In this document: piece by piece, positions 8,591-17,769 of the stretch
Layout of the letters: each line of letters begins with the position of its first letter
Position numbering within the stretch: the stretch's first letter is position 1
From: Pseudarthrobacter sp. NamB4
GTDB lineage: Bacteria; Actinomycetota; Actinomycetes; Actinomycetales; Micrococcaceae
Direction: 5' to 3'
DNA length: 64,000 nucleotides
Assembly: GCF_005796185.1 (NCBI RefSeq)
Contig: NZ_VAHM01000019.1
Span: 22,392-86,391 of the forward strand
Notes under the pieces: model-generated
Database searches by the model: none
Seen by the model: the letters and a program-made list of their open reading frames with translations, nothing else
What the model was told of the DNA's origin: nothing
Program-made: the position numbers and the translations under genes

Positions 8591-9978
8591 CTACGCAGCA
8601 GACGGACGTCGATCTGTCTCAGCCGGGACCTGGTGAAAAGCGCAGGTTCCCTGTATTCACCAAGCGGCAGACTACTACTGCCACTGTCCTTGCCTTGTTG
8701 GCCTGGACTGTCGCCGTTTTCGACTACGGACTTTTCGGCACGCTTTTGCCCGCGATGCAGGAGGAGTTCGGCTGGAGCGCACCGGAAGCGTACGCGATCA
8801 ACACCTGGATCGCCGTCGGCACAGCCATCGTGTGCTTCGGCATCGGCCCCGTCATTGACAGGCTGGGACGGCGCAAAGGCATGATGGTCACCGTAGGCGG
8901 AACCGCCGTCGTCTCCGGCCTGACGGCACTGATCCCCACCGGCATTCCCATCCTGAGCAACACCCTGCTCGTTATTGTCCGGTCCTTCGGAGGCCTTGGG
9001 TTCTCCGAACAGGCCGTCAACGCCACCTACATGAACGAGGTTTACCAGGTCACCGAGGTCCCCGACAAGCGCAAACGGCCAGGCTTCCACTACTCCTTCA
9101 TTCAGGGCGGCTGGCCGCTGGGCTTCCTGCTCGCCAGTGCACTGGGCCTCCTGCTGCTCCCCGCCCTCGGCTGGCGGGCCCTCTACCTGGTCGCCACCAT
9201 TCCGGCCGTGGTCATCGTCTGGCTCATCGCCAAGAAGCTCAAGGAGACGCCCCAGTTCGAGCTGCACCACAAACTCACCGAACTCGAAAAGAGCGGCAAG
9301 TCAGGGGAAGCCCACGCACTTGCCCACGCCTTCGGCGTGGAGCACTCCTCGGCTGCCCCGCTGAAGCGCATCTGGGAACCGCACCTTGCCCGTAACACCG
9401 TTGTCTTCTCGCTGGCCTGGATCTTTAATTTCTTCGGCATCATGATCTTCAGTGTCCTTGGCACCTCCGTGCTGAAGAACGCCAAGGGCGTGGAGCTCGA
9501 GCAGGCGTTCTGGATGCTGATCATCATCAACCTGCTGGCCTACTTCGGCTACGTCTTCCACGGCTGGATCGGGGACAAGATCGGCCGCAAGCGGACGATC
9601 ATCGGCGGCTGGATCCTTTCCGGTCTTTCCTTCGCCCTCATGCTCAGCCCCCTCGTCACCAGCCCGTTCATGATCATCCTCACCTACGGCGCCGGGCTGT
9701 TCTTCTTGGTTGGGCCCTACGCCGCGATCCAGTACTTCATGGCCGAGTGCTATCCCGTGAGCTGCCGCGCTACCGGCACCGCCTTCATCGGCGCCATGAG
9801 CCAGCCCGGCACCATCCTTGGCGGTGCACTGTTTACAGCAGCTGCAGCAGCCGCGGGAACCGGCGCTGCAGCCCTGTGGGTTGGCGCGGCCGGGACGCTG
9901 TTCTCAGGACTGCTGATGATCGCGGCCAAGCCCCCCGTTGAAGCCCTGCTCGAGGACCACCCCCATGACGTCCCCTAG
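8587..9978 (+). CDS. MFS transporter (metabolite:H+ symporter-like)
   Basis: A 463-aa major facilitator superfamily protein with about twelve hydrophobic segments. The signature loop between helices 2 and 3 is [12 protein letters not shown] and its echo between helices 8 and 9 is [10 protein letters not shown]. The soluble loop at residues 215-265 is charged, as in sugar and aromatic-acid symporters. It starts inside the stop of the preceding gene (ATGA overlap), so it belongs to the same operon and probably imports the substrate of this pathway. Confidence 0.9.
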   Translation: MTTQQTDVDLSQPGPGEKRRFPVFTKRQTTTATVLALLAWTVAVFDYGLFGTLLPAMQEEFGWSAPEAYAINTWIAVGTAIVCFGIGPVIDRLGRRKGMMVTVGGTAVVSGLTALIPTGIPILSNTLLVIVRSFGGLGFSEQAVNATYMNEVYQVTEVPDKRKRPGFHYSFIQGGWPLGFLLASALGLLLLPALGWRALYLVATIPAVVIVWLIAKKLKETPQFELHHKLTELEKSGKSGEAHALAHAFGVEHSSAAPLKRIWEPHLARNTVVFSLAWIFNFFGIMIFSVLGTSVLKNAKGVELEQAFWMLIIINLLAYFGYVFHGWIGDKIGRKRTIIGGWILSGLSFALMLSPLVTSPFMIILTYGAGLFFLVGPYAAIQYFMAECYPVSCRATGTAFIGAMSQPGTILGGALFTAAAAAAGTGAAALWVGAAGTLFSGLLMIAAKPPVEALLEDHPHDVP

Positions 9979-10732
9979 CAAAGTTGCGATCATCACCGGT
10001 GCGGCGAGCGGCATCGGCCGTGCCCTGGCCGTCCACTACGCCCGCCATGATGTCGTGTCAATCATCGGCACCTTTCCTGGCGACCCGCACGACCCGGAGG
10101 AAACCCTCCGCCTGGTCAAGGAGGCCAACGGAGAGGGGGTGATCCACGAAGTGGATGTCCGGAGTACCGCTTCGGTGGACGCCCTCGCCCAGCGGGCGGT
10201 GGATGAGTACGGACGGCTGGACTACGCCATCGCCAACGCCGGGATCCTGCGCAATTCACCGCTGGGGGAGATGACGGATGAGCGCTGGCACGACATGCTC
10301 AATGTTGACCTCACCGGGGTGCTGCGCACGCTGCGCGCCGGTGCGGAGAGAATGACCGACGGCGGCGCGCTGGTTGCCGTCTCCTCCATCGCAGGGGGGG
10401 TGTACGGCTGGGAGGAACACGCCCACTATGCCGCCGCCAAGGCCGGCGTCCTGGGCCTGGTCCGCAGTGTGGCCGTGGAACTGGGTCCGCGGCAGATCCG
10501 CGCGAACGCCGTCATCCCGGGACTGATCGAGACACCGCAGTCCCTGGATCCGGTGAATTCGCTGGGCCCCGAGGGGCTGCAGCGGGCGGGGAAGGACATT
10601 CCCTGGGGCAGGGTGGGAAAACCGGAGGAAGTGGCCAGCGTGATCGGGTTCCTGACCTCCGATGAGTCCCGCTACATTACGGGACAGGCGCTTGTTGTGG
10701 ACGGCGGGCTTACCGTCAAGATGCGCGCCTGA
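9965..10732 (+). CDS. Short-chain dehydrogenase/reductase
   Basis: A 255-aa classical SDR. The nucleotide-binding motif TGAASGIGR is at residues 10-18, NAG at about 87-89, and the catalytic YxxxK is YAAAK near residue 157. The C-terminus [15 protein letters not shown] is typical. I use the ATG at 9965, which fits the family N-terminus. It overlaps the MFS gene by 14 bp. It is the first of two unrelated-looking SDRs in tandem, suggesting two successive or alternative oxidations of a hydroxyl-containing intermediate. Confidence 0.9.
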   Translation: MTSPSKVAIITGAASGIGRALAVHYARHDVVSIIGTFPGDPHDPEETLRLVKEANGEGVIHEVDVRSTASVDALAQRAVDEYGRLDYAIANAGILRNSPLGEMTDERWHDMLNVDLTGVLRTLRAGAERMTDGGALVAVSSIAGGVYGWEEHAHYAAAKAGVLGLVRSVAVELGPRQIRANAVIPGLIETPQSLDPVNSLGPEGLQRAGKDIPWGRVGKPEEVASVIGFLTSDESRYITGQALVVDGGLTVKMRA

Positions 10733-10747
10733 CGGGGGAAAGACACC

Positions 10748-11479
10748 ATGGACGCATCAACTCAGGCGGGTCATCACGCTTCCGGCAGCGGCCGGGCGGT
10801 GGTTGTCACCGGCGGTTCCAGCGGGATCGGCAAGGCCATTGCCGAGGCTTTCGTATCCAACGGGGACAGGGTCGCCGTGCTGGACCGGGCCGGAGGGAAC
10901 GGCACTATCCGTGTGGACGTGGCGGATGAAGCCAGCGTGCGGGCGGCCTTCGCCGAGGCACGGGACAGGCTTGGCCGCGTTGACGTGCTGGTGAACAGCG
11001 CCGGCCTGCTGACGGAGTCCCGACTGGAGGACATGTCGCTGGCCATGTGGAATGAGACCCTCACGGTGGACCTGACCGGTGTGTTCCTGTGCTGCCGGGA
11101 GGTGGTGGGGGAGATGCGGCAGCGGAAGTGGGGCCGCATCATCAACATCGCCTCCCAGCTGGCCATCAAGGGCGGTGTGGGACTGAGCCATTACAGTGCT
11201 GCCAAGGCCGGGGTGATTGGTCTTTCCAAGGCCCTTGCCCTGGAAACGGCGGCGGACAACGTCCTGGTGAACTGCATCGCCCCGGGTCCTATTGAGACTC
11301 CCTTGGTGGAGGGCATCTCGGAAAGCTGGAAGGCCGCGAAACGCGCGGAACTTCCGCTCCGGCGCTTCGGGATGCCGGCGGAGGTAGCGCCTGCCGCCTT
11401 GCTGCTGGCCAGCGATCCGGGCGGCAACCTCTTTGTGGGACAGACGCTGGGGCCCAATTCCGGCGATGTTATGCCGTAA
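10748..11479 (+). CDS. Short-chain dehydrogenase/reductase (FabG-like)
   Basis: A 243-aa classical SDR with VVTGGSSGIGKA at the N-terminus, LVNSAG in the middle, the catalytic serine in IASQ and YSAAK as the active-site Tyr-Lys pair. The C-terminus FVGQTLGPNSGDVMP keeps the usual GQ(T/V)L strand. It lies 15 bp after the previous SDR and has about 15 extra residues before the Rossmann fold. The substrate is unknown. It is the fifth gene of the asparaginase operon. Confidence 0.9.
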   Translation: MDASTQAGHHASGSGRAVVVTGGSSGIGKAIAEAFVSNGDRVAVLDRAGGNGTIRVDVADEASVRAAFAEARDRLGRVDVLVNSAGLLTESRLEDMSLAMWNETLTVDLTGVFLCCREVVGEMRQRKWGRIINIASQLAIKGGVGLSHYSAAKAGVIGLSKALALETAADNVLVNCIAPGPIETPLVEGISESWKAAKRAELPLRRFGMPAEVAPAALLLASDPGGNLFVGQTLGPNSGDVMP

Positions 11480-11494
11480 GGAGTGTGAGCGGAG

Positions 11495-11866
11495 ATGTGC
11501 GGCGCCTGCGGAAGGACTACCGTAGCCGACCCCGCCTTGGGGCCGGTACGGACCATGCGGCAACATCTGATCGTGGCCGCAACAGTGAACGCTTTATGCT
11601 CCGGAGTCCCCGGAACGCCGAAAGTTAAGGCCCTCGCTGATGGATGGCTGACCTACGGACCCTCCGGGGCGTCCCGATTGTGCCGCACAGTGCAAGAGTT
11701 GTGGGCAGATGTCATAGGTTGTTGTGCCGATGTGCCCTCCCTGCGCGCACTGCTTGAGCGGCAGGTGAGCTACGCGGAGCAGGCCGCCAACGCCGGCCTG
11801 CCGGCCCGGACGGCCCTCCTGGGCAAGGCACTTACTGCGCTCGCCGTGGAAGAGGCCCTGGAATGA
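11495..11866 (+). CDS. Small hypothetical protein with N-terminal CxxC
   Basis: A 123-aa protein not recognised. It starts MCGACGR, a CxxC pair that may bind zinc, then is predicted mainly helical with an alanine/leucine-rich C-terminal half. The start ATG has GGAG 5-8 bp upstream, and the gene lies 15 bp after the second SDR stop, so it is probably co-transcribed with the catabolic operon. Its stop overlaps a decayed permease remnant. Confidence 0.6.
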   Translation: MCGACGRTTVADPALGPVRTMRQHLIVAATVNALCSGVPGTPKVKALADGWLTYGPSGASRLCRTVQELWADVIGCCADVPSLRALLERQVSYAEQAANAGLPARTALLGKALTALAVEEALE

Positions 11867-11888
11867 AACTCCCTTCCGCACGCATTCA

Positions 11889-12164
11889 TCGCACAGCTCG
11901 CCCTGCGCCTTGCGCCGACCGCGAGGGAACGGAGCTTCCCCTGAGGATAGCTACCTTCCCCTGGCTCACGCGCTTTGGCCTGCGCATCTTCGCGGCAATT
12001 ATCACTGTGGCTTCATCCGCGAGGATTCGCGCCCTCAGCTCCTGAGCTCATTCGGACTCGTGGCGCTTCTAGCGGTGGCGAACTGGTTGAACCGGCGTTC
12101 CAAAAGAGTTCCGGCCGTTTTCGAAGCTGCGGACGGCTACAAGCAGTCAATGCTCATCGACTGA
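11889..12164 (+). pseudogene. Remnant of amino-acid permease C-terminus
   Basis: This stretch aligns base by base with 625-900 of the permease at the window start. Shared blocks include the sequence around GAGGGAACGG, CTCCTGAGC..TTCGGACTCGTGGCGCT and the identical end CTCATCGACTGA. At least two single-base losses relative to the intact copy (near 11911 and 12010) break the frame. No upstream part of the permease gene is present. It is therefore a degraded duplicate, and the two copies bracket the whole pxp/asparaginase region. Confidence 0.8.
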
Positions 12165-12201
12165 ACTAGGTGCTTTCAACCCTTCGAGGGTTAGCTGCAG
12201 A

Positions 12202-12234
12202 AAGGGGCGTCCGGCTTTGGCGGACGCGCCCCTT
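12202..12234. terminator. Hairpin ending the catabolic operon
   Basis: AAGGGGCGTCCG pairs with CGGACGCGCCCCTT across a GCTTTGG loop, with a 2-base bulge. It follows the permease remnant and faces the converging decayed gene at 12285-13453, so it could stop both transcripts. Confidence 0.7.
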
Positions 12235-12284
12235 CACCCTATTTGCCGAGCTGGCTCATGCTGGTGTTGTGCAGGCGCATCACC

Positions 12285-13453
12285 CTAAGAAATGTACCCC
12301 ACCACGTCCACGATGACGTAAGTTGCGCCGGCGGACGTGTTGCGGATGGTGACTTTGCCATCGGCACCGATGAGGACGACGGCGAAGTTGGCGACGCTCT
12401 GGCTGCGGTTGTAGTTGACGTTCGAGGTGGTGGGCAGGGTTGTGCCGCTGGGGTAGGCGGTCAGGTGCCCGTAGGCCGTTGGCACGGTCGCTGTCAGGTT
12501 GACCATCGCTGCTTTCGCCCCTGCCGGAATGGCGTTGGCGCCTGCCAGGCTGACGCCGACGTCCTGGCCTGCCCTTACGGGTGCGGCGGTCTGCCGTGTA
12601 TCGAGCAGACGATTGGGGGCTACTGCCTGGAAGGAACCGGGAGTGGTGGCGTCGCCCTTGCGGAAGTACCCCATCACGTCCACGATGATTCCGACGGGTC
12701 CGGGGGAGGTGTTGGTGATGCTGATTTTCCCGTCCGCACCGACCGGCACGATGGCTAGGTTCGGTGTGTCGCCGGTTGCCAGTCGTAGTTGACGTTGGAT
12801 GTAGCGGGACGGGTGGTCCAGCTGGCGAACGCAGTCAGGTGCCCGTAGCCGGTCCTTTCACCTGTTGCCGGTGATTGGACCCGTGCCGCGGTCAGGTTCA
12901 CCAGCACGGCTCCGACGTCCGCGGGCAAGCTGGACAGGCCAGACAGCTGCACATCGGGCTGTTGCCCTCCAGGAGTGCCGCCGGCGCCTCGGCTGTCGGC
13001 CGCCCGGAACGGTGTCAGCGGCTGGTACGCGCCACTGTCCGTCGGCGTTCCGCCGGTGAAGTAGCCCGCGACGTCGGCAATCAGGTGAGCGCTTCCCAGT
13101 CCTTCATTGCTGAGGCTGACGTAGTTGGGGACAGTTTCCTGCTCGTCGTAGTTGACGTTTGAGGTGCCAGGCTTCGCTTGGCCGAAGGGGGCGGCATAGA
13201 CGTTCCCGTACGACGACGGTTCCGCCACTGTAAGGTTCAGGGCCACCGCACTGGCACCAGCAGGGATACCCGCCTTCCCGGCGACATCGACAGCGAGGCT
13301 CTTGCCGGGCCCGACGGGGAACCCGGACCGAGTGTCCAGGATCCGGGTGGGGGATACGGGTGTGAACTTGCCCGCTGCGGAGGCAGTTTTGAACGTGGTC
13401 GTCCTTTCGGTGGTGCCGGTCAGGACGTAATCGGTGCGTGCCTTCGCGGTCAC
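12285..13453 (-). pseudogene. Frameshifted secreted/surface repeat protein
   Basis: Three imperfect repeats of about 100 residues follow one another, each with R(I/L)LDTR or RAADSR, then NLT, then (T)SNVNY, then (I/V)(A/V)DV(A/V/M)GYF. This repeat is common at the C-termini of secreted proteins in Arthrobacter-type bacteria. Repeats 1 and 2 start in the frame 13453-12755 and repeat 2 ends in a different frame (12749-12285), with the shift near 12778, just after VNYDWQ. The N-terminus is also damaged. A signal-peptide-like alanine-rich stretch is readable only in another frame around 13480-13571. No catalytic domain is left. I read it as a decayed gene; a sequencing error could explain one shift but not the missing N-terminus. 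Confidence 0.7.
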
Positions 13454-14383
13454 GCTGACGCGTCAACGTCACCCGTCGGCGTACCAGTGCGGAGCCAGCA
13501 CAAGGAACGCTGGAAGCCAATGCTGCGGCGACCAACACCCACCCGGAAGGGCACCAGAAATGCCCTTGCAATCGGATGATCGCAGGGCCTTCCTCAGCGT
13601 TTCCAAGAAGTCAGAGGAACCACTACAGCCATCCCACCAGGGCAAGCAGGCGAACCAATCGCAAACGCGGAAATGCAGGTATTGGACAAACAACGCCTCG
13701 CCTTCGTCGTGCCTATAGTGGCATTGTGGATCGACCTCGTGGCTCACTGCAGTAGGGCAGGCTCCTCCTCAACAATTGGAGGAGGATCAGGCGGCAGCTA
13801 TAGAGGGCCAGCAATGCTTCCTCCCACCTGCGGATCGGGGGTAACGGACGTGGCTCCTGCTGCACTAATGTTTCTGCGGGAGTAGGTGTTTCGGCTGATT
13901 CCCCTGAGGGGTGTCCCGTCGAAAGTAGCCAAAAATACACAACATCAGGCCTACTGCAACCGCTGCCCTAGCAACCGCTCGTGTAATCATGTCAACCAAT
14001 CCATCCCTTGTGAGGAACCATATGGAGTTATTGGAGACATCGTGTGACGTCATCCGCCCGTGATGTCACATAGCGAAATGAACAGAAGCCGGACTGCTAA
14101 TGGCAGAAGATGCGCCCCTGAGTGGCCCTGGGCCTACCCTCTAAATAGCGCGGTGCAGCACTATAGGACGAGAGAATTAGGGGGTGGCTGAGGGTTGACG
14201 TGCGCACCGGGTCGGCTTAATCTCAAGTCGTTAACTCAATTCCTAGTGGAACCCGCGCAGTTGCGAGTCGTCCATGCACTGCTGATGACACAGAGGATGA
14301 GTCAAGACGCCGAAGTGCAGATGACTCAGACGTAGACGTGTCTCCGGCTTCGAACATCCCTTGGGGCTTAAATAGGAATCGCC
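13454..14383. other. Gene-poor interval
   Basis: No convincing gene. The best candidate is a 41-codon minus-strand frame from 13990 to 13865 with one hydrophobic segment (VARAAVAVGLMLCIFGYF), but it lacks a well-spaced ribosome site. A near-perfect inverted repeat lies at 14043-14070. Base composition is more AT-rich than in the flanking metabolic genes. Confidence 0.5.
14043..14070. repeat. 10-bp inverted repeat with 8-bp spacer
   Basis: TGTGACGTCA and TGATGTCACA match as reverse complements at 9 of 10 positions around TCCGCCCG. It could be a regulator site or the base of a hairpin. No gene start is firmly linked to it. Confidence 0.5.
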
Positions 14384-14683
14384 ATGTTAGAAATTGCCTT
14401 GGGAATATGGGGTAAGGTGCCTCCCGTGGCTCGTCCAACGAATCCGAATTTGGCGGCGGTCATAGGGCTAATTTTCGGAGGAATAGGGCTGGGAATTTAC
14501 TTCCGCAGCGTCCTAGATTTTCTAGTCCCCGTAGCTATAGCGCTGATCCTCGCAGTCGTCATCGGAGACGTCGGTTTCTGGGGTGGTGTCGTGTTGGCCG
14601 CTATTTACGGGTACATGCGGTCATTGGAATCCAATGAGCGATTGGCGCATCCAAAAAGCGCTCCAAACATGCAAGCCCCCTAA
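14384..14683 (+). CDS. Small membrane protein, unknown
   Basis: A 99-aa protein with two to three hydrophobic helices (AAVIGLIFGGIGLGIYF, FLVPVAIALILAVVIGDV, GVVLAAIYGYM) and a hydrophilic C-terminal tail. AGGA lies 7 bp before the ATG. An internal GTG at 14426, closer to the first helix and also preceded by a purine-rich stretch, is an alternative start. No family recognised. Confidence 0.5.
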   Translation: MLEIALGIWGKVPPVARPTNPNLAAVIGLIFGGIGLGIYFRSVLDFLVPVAIALILAVVIGDVGFWGGVVLAAIYGYMRSLESNERLAHPKSAPNMQAP

Positions 14684-14796
14684 GGTATTATGAATTTTTC
14701 TAGTCTAATCGGCGCGCCTTAGCGCGCCCCAGAGTCCGTTGTCTACGGCGTAGCAGCAGGAAAGCGCCGGGTAGCAAGTATTGCAGTCATCGTGCC

Positions 14797-15567
14797 TTAG
14801 GCCCGGCCCTGCGTCAGCCCCATAAACATCGTCCGGTGCAGGATGTCCACGTGCTTCCGGGAAACCTCGACCGCTTCCTCAACCTTGCCGGCGCGGAGGG
14901 CGGCCACCAGCGCAATGTGGTCGTGGTTGGACTTGTGGAGTTTCTCGATGGGGTAGGGGATGAAGTAGTCGTAGAGCTCGGCGAGGGTCTCGTGGTAAAC
15001 CTCGACGGGGGTCCCCATCCCTGACGCCGTCCCCACCAGCTGATGGAACCGCTCGTCCGCCTGGTGGTAGACGGACCAGTCCGTCGCCTCGGCCATGTCC
15101 CGGGTCAGCCGCTCCAGCTCATCCAACTGTGAAGCGGTGGCATTGACCGCCGCGTAGTGCGTCACTGCGCACTCGAACAGCAGCCGCCGATCCACCAGCC
15201 GGTTCACTGCCTGGGACTCAGCCGGGGAAGCCGAAAGCGACGCTAATACATCAGAAGGCGGCGCATCCGCCACAAAGGTTCCACCGGCCCGCCCACGGCG
15301 GCGGACCACCACACCCTGCTCCGCCAGGCTGGCAAGAGCGCGGCGGGCAGTAATCGGGCTGACCGAAAGACCCAGCGCCACATCCTCCTGGTCCGGCAGC
15401 CGCTCACCCGGCTTCAACAGCCCCAGCGAAATTGCCATTCCAATCCGCATCCGGACCGCGTCCATGGCGCTGCGGCGCTCCATCCCGGGCATCCTGCCGG
15501 CACCAAGGCGGGCGGGCTCGGCGGTGTCCTGCAGCTGACGGGTCATATCCGCTACCTTACGGGCCAC
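14797..15567 (-). CDS. GntR-family regulator with FCD domain
   Basis: A 256-aa regulator. The winged helix lies at about residues 35-100 (LLKPGERLPDQEDVALGLSVSP..ARRALASLAEQGVVVRRRGRAGGTFV). The C-terminal all-helical FCD ligand-binding domain carries the metal-binding His residues in FHQLV and HDHIALVAALRAGK. The start is GTG at 15567, with a strong GGAAAGGGGG 3-4 bp upstream; an ATG at 15546 is possible. It is divergent from a nitrilase remnant and an intact nitrilase-type hydrolase. An inverted repeat in the gap at 15585-15605 is its probable operator. Confidence 0.88.
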   Translation of the reverse strand: MARKVADMTRQLQDTAEPARLGAGRMPGMERRSAMDAVRMRIGMAISLGLLKPGERLPDQEDVALGLSVSPITARRALASLAEQGVVVRRRGRAGGTFVADAPPSDVLASLSASPAESQAVNRLVDRRLLFECAVTHYAAVNATASQLDELERLTRDMAEATDWSVYHQADERFHQLVGTASGMGTPVEVYHETLAELYDYFIPYPIEKLHKSNHDHIALVAALRAGKVEEAVEVSRKHVDILHRTMFMGLTQGRA

Positions 15568-15584
15568 GCCGCCCCCTTTCCTTT

Positions 15585-15605
15585 ATTAGTTCATTCTGAT
15601 CTAAT
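15585..15605. promoter_or_regulatory. Probable GntR-regulator operator
   Basis: ATTAGTTC and GATCTAAT are reverse complements at 7 of 8 positions around ATTCT. The site lies in the 74-bp gap between the divergent GntR gene and the nitrilase remnant. It overlaps TAATAT (15602-15607), a possible -10 element for the plus strand. Confidence 0.55.
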
Positions 15606-15641
15606 ATAACCCGGATCACACCCCAACGCGGAGACAAACCC

Positions 15642-16270
15642 ATGCAACGCATCCTTCCCCTCATCGCTGTCCAGGCCCGGCCGCGGCTCATCGGCGAACC
15701 TGTCTCGGCCTTCGCCGACGAGGTCAAGAAAGCCCTCGAAGCTCAGCCGCACAGCAAGCTAGTCGTCTTCCCCGAGCTGCACCTCTTCGGCGATGAGGAC
15801 CCGGACCTGCAAAGAACCGAATCCTACAAGCGAGTGCCGAACCCTTGGACGGCCCACGGGTCAATGAACTCAAACAGCTCGCCAAAGACCTCAACATCTG
15901 GCTGGTCCCCGGCAGCGTCTGCGAACGCGGCCCGGAAGGCCAGCTGTTCAACACGCAACTGGTCCTCTCCCCGGAAGGGGAGCTGGCCGGCTACTACCGG
16001 AAGATCTTCCCGTGGCGCCCGTTCGAGCCCTACGACCCCGGCGACCGGTTCACCACGGTGGACCTGCCGGGCATCGGCAGGGTGGGCCTGAACATCTGCT
16101 ACGACGCCTGGTACCCGGGGGTGTCCCGCCAGCTCGCCTGGATGGGCGCCGACGTGATCCTCAACGTCGTCAAAACCACCACCCCGGACCGCAAGCAGGA
16201 ACTGATCCTCGCCAAAGCCAACGCCATCGTGAACCAGGTCTTTATGGTTAGCGTCAACTGCGCCGGCCCC
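15642..16270 (+). pseudogene. Nitrilase-superfamily hydrolase remnant, frameshifted and truncated
   Basis: Homology to carbon-nitrogen hydrolases starts at the ATG at 15642 with the catalytic Glu in LVVFPELHLFG. Near 15837 one base appears lost, because the family sequence AEPLDGP..VNELKQLAK continues in another frame. It proceeds through the catalytic Lys (YYRKIFPWRPFE) and catalytic Cys (LNICYDAWYPG). The gene then stops matching at about 16270 (VSVNCAGPT) and runs straight into a permease remnant. The last 70 or so residues of a nitrilase are therefore deleted. It is divergent from the GntR regulator. Confidence 0.75.
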
Positions 16271-16705
16271 ACCGCGACTCCGTCCTGCCCAAGGCAGTGT
16301 TCGGCCGGCTGAGCGAGAAGTTCCACACCCCGGTGGCGAACCTGGTGGTCACCGGCATCGTGGGCCTGATTGCCATCTTCCTGGACGTGGCCACGTCGAC
16401 GTCGTTCATCAACTTTGGTGCCTTCACCCGCCTTCACGCTGGTGAACGCCGCGGTGGTGTTCCACTACGTGCGCCAGCGCCGGGCCGGGCAGCAGCTGAA
16501 CCCGGTGTCCTACGTGGTGGTCCCGGTGATTGGCGCCGTCATCTGCGCTTACCTGCTCTCCCGGCTGGACAGCAACGCCATTACGCTAGGGGTGTCCTGG
16601 CTGGTGCTGGGCGTGCTGGTCCTGGCCCTGATCACCCGCGGCTTCAAGGCCTCGCCGCCGGAGATGACGGCCACGGAGAAGGCAACGGTCGAGGCAGCCG
16701 CCTGA
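16271..16705 (+). pseudogene. APC permease C-terminal remnant
   Basis: From about 16271 the sequence encodes the C-terminal third of an APC permease: LPKAVFGRLSEKFHTP, then helices GIVGLIAIFLDVATSTSF and, after a one-base insertion near 16426 (ACCCGCC where ACCGCC restores the frame), AFTLVNAAVVFHYVRQRR and two further helices, ending at 16705. The upstream two thirds are missing. The joint to the nitrilase remnant looks like a deletion that fused two neighbouring genes of a former GntR-controlled nitrilase/permease operon. Confidence 0.75.
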
Positions 16706-16753
16706 GTTCTGGTTAGTTTGGTTCCGGCTGTTGGGCCGAGGGAAGGAAAGTTC

Positions 16754-17533
16754 GTGAAGATAGCGCTGGGGCAGCTGGAGTCGGGCGCCGACATCCAGGC
16801 CAACCTCGCCGCGATCGACCGGTTCGCCGCCGAGGCAGCGCGCGACGGCGCCTCGCTGGTCGCCTTCCCGGAGTACGCAACGTACGAGAAGAAGAAGGTG
16901 GACGCGACGTTCCCGGAGGTAGCCGAGCCGCTGGACGGGCCGGTCTGCCGGGAGCTTGCAGCCACCGCCCGCCGCCACCGCATCGCGCTGGTGGCGGGCG
17001 TGGTGGAGACCTCGGAGGAGCCGGGCAGGGCGTACAACACGCTGGTGGCGTTTGGGCCCGACGGCGGCCGGCTGGCTTCCTACCGGAAGATCCACCTTTT
17101 CGACGCGCAGGGGTTCGGGGAGTCCGAGTTCATCAAGCCCGGCGGGTCCCTTGAGCCGGTGGTGTTCGAGCATGGGGGAGTGCGGTTCGGCCTGATGACC
17201 TGCTACGACCTGCGGTTCCCGGAGCTGGCAAGGTCATTGGCCGACGCCGGTGCGCAGGTCCTGCTGGTCTGCTCGTCCTGGGTGCCGGGCGAGCACAAGA
17301 CGGAGCAGTGGCTGGCGCTGAACGCGGCCCGGGCGATCGAGAACAGTGTGTACGTGGCGGGGGTGTGCCAGTCGCTGCCGGTCTCGGTGGGGCGGAGTGT
17401 GCTGGTGGATCCAATGGGGGTTGTCGAGGCCGACCTTGGGTTGGAGCCTGGGGTGCTGGCGGTGGAGGTTTCGCTGGAGACGGTGGAACGGGTGCGGGAG
17501 TCGTTCCCGATGTTCCGGCAAAGAAGGTTGTGA
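16754..17533 (+). CDS. Nitrilase-superfamily carbon-nitrogen hydrolase
   Basis: A 259-aa hydrolase with an intact Glu-Lys-Cys triad: Glu in LVAFPEYAT near residue 42, Lys in SYRKIHLFDA near residue 112, Cys in LMTCYDLRFPE near residue 146. The IHLFD and CYDLRFPE strings place it with the omega-amidase/Nit group acting on small amides rather than with true nitrilases. The start GTG at 16754 has GGAAGGAAAG just upstream. The frame extends to 16718 but without homology. It follows the decayed nitrilase/permease pair and may be the surviving member of that operon. Confidence 0.88.
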   Translation: MKIALGQLESGADIQANLAAIDRFAAEAARDGASLVAFPEYATYEKKKVDATFPEVAEPLDGPVCRELAATARRHRIALVAGVVETSEEPGRAYNTLVAFGPDGGRLASYRKIHLFDAQGFGESEFIKPGGSLEPVVFEHGGVRFGLMTCYDLRFPELARSLADAGAQVLLVCSSWVPGEHKTEQWLALNAARAIENSVYVAGVCQSLPVSVGRSVLVDPMGVVEADLGLEPGVLAVEVSLETVERVRESFPMFRQRRL

Positions 17534-17769
17534 GGGCATTACCGTTCTGGTGTTTGCGCCTTCACGTTGAATGCCTTGGCAGCTCGAGGAGCATGCTTCC
17601 CACTAGGGTGCGCAGCCGGTGGGGTAGTCAGTGATATTGTTGTTCACGCCCAAGCCGGGATAGAAACGAACGCAAAGGTATGTTCTGGCGTCTTAAGAAA
17701 TTGTATGCTCCCTGTATTCCTCTTGGCATTGGTGATGTTGCCGATGTCGTCGGTCGATAAGGGGCGGGC

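Noticed and set aside
13865..13990. 41-codon membrane peptide on the minus strand
   Set aside because: One hydrophobic segment but no well-spaced ribosome site and no homology; mentioned only in the interval note.
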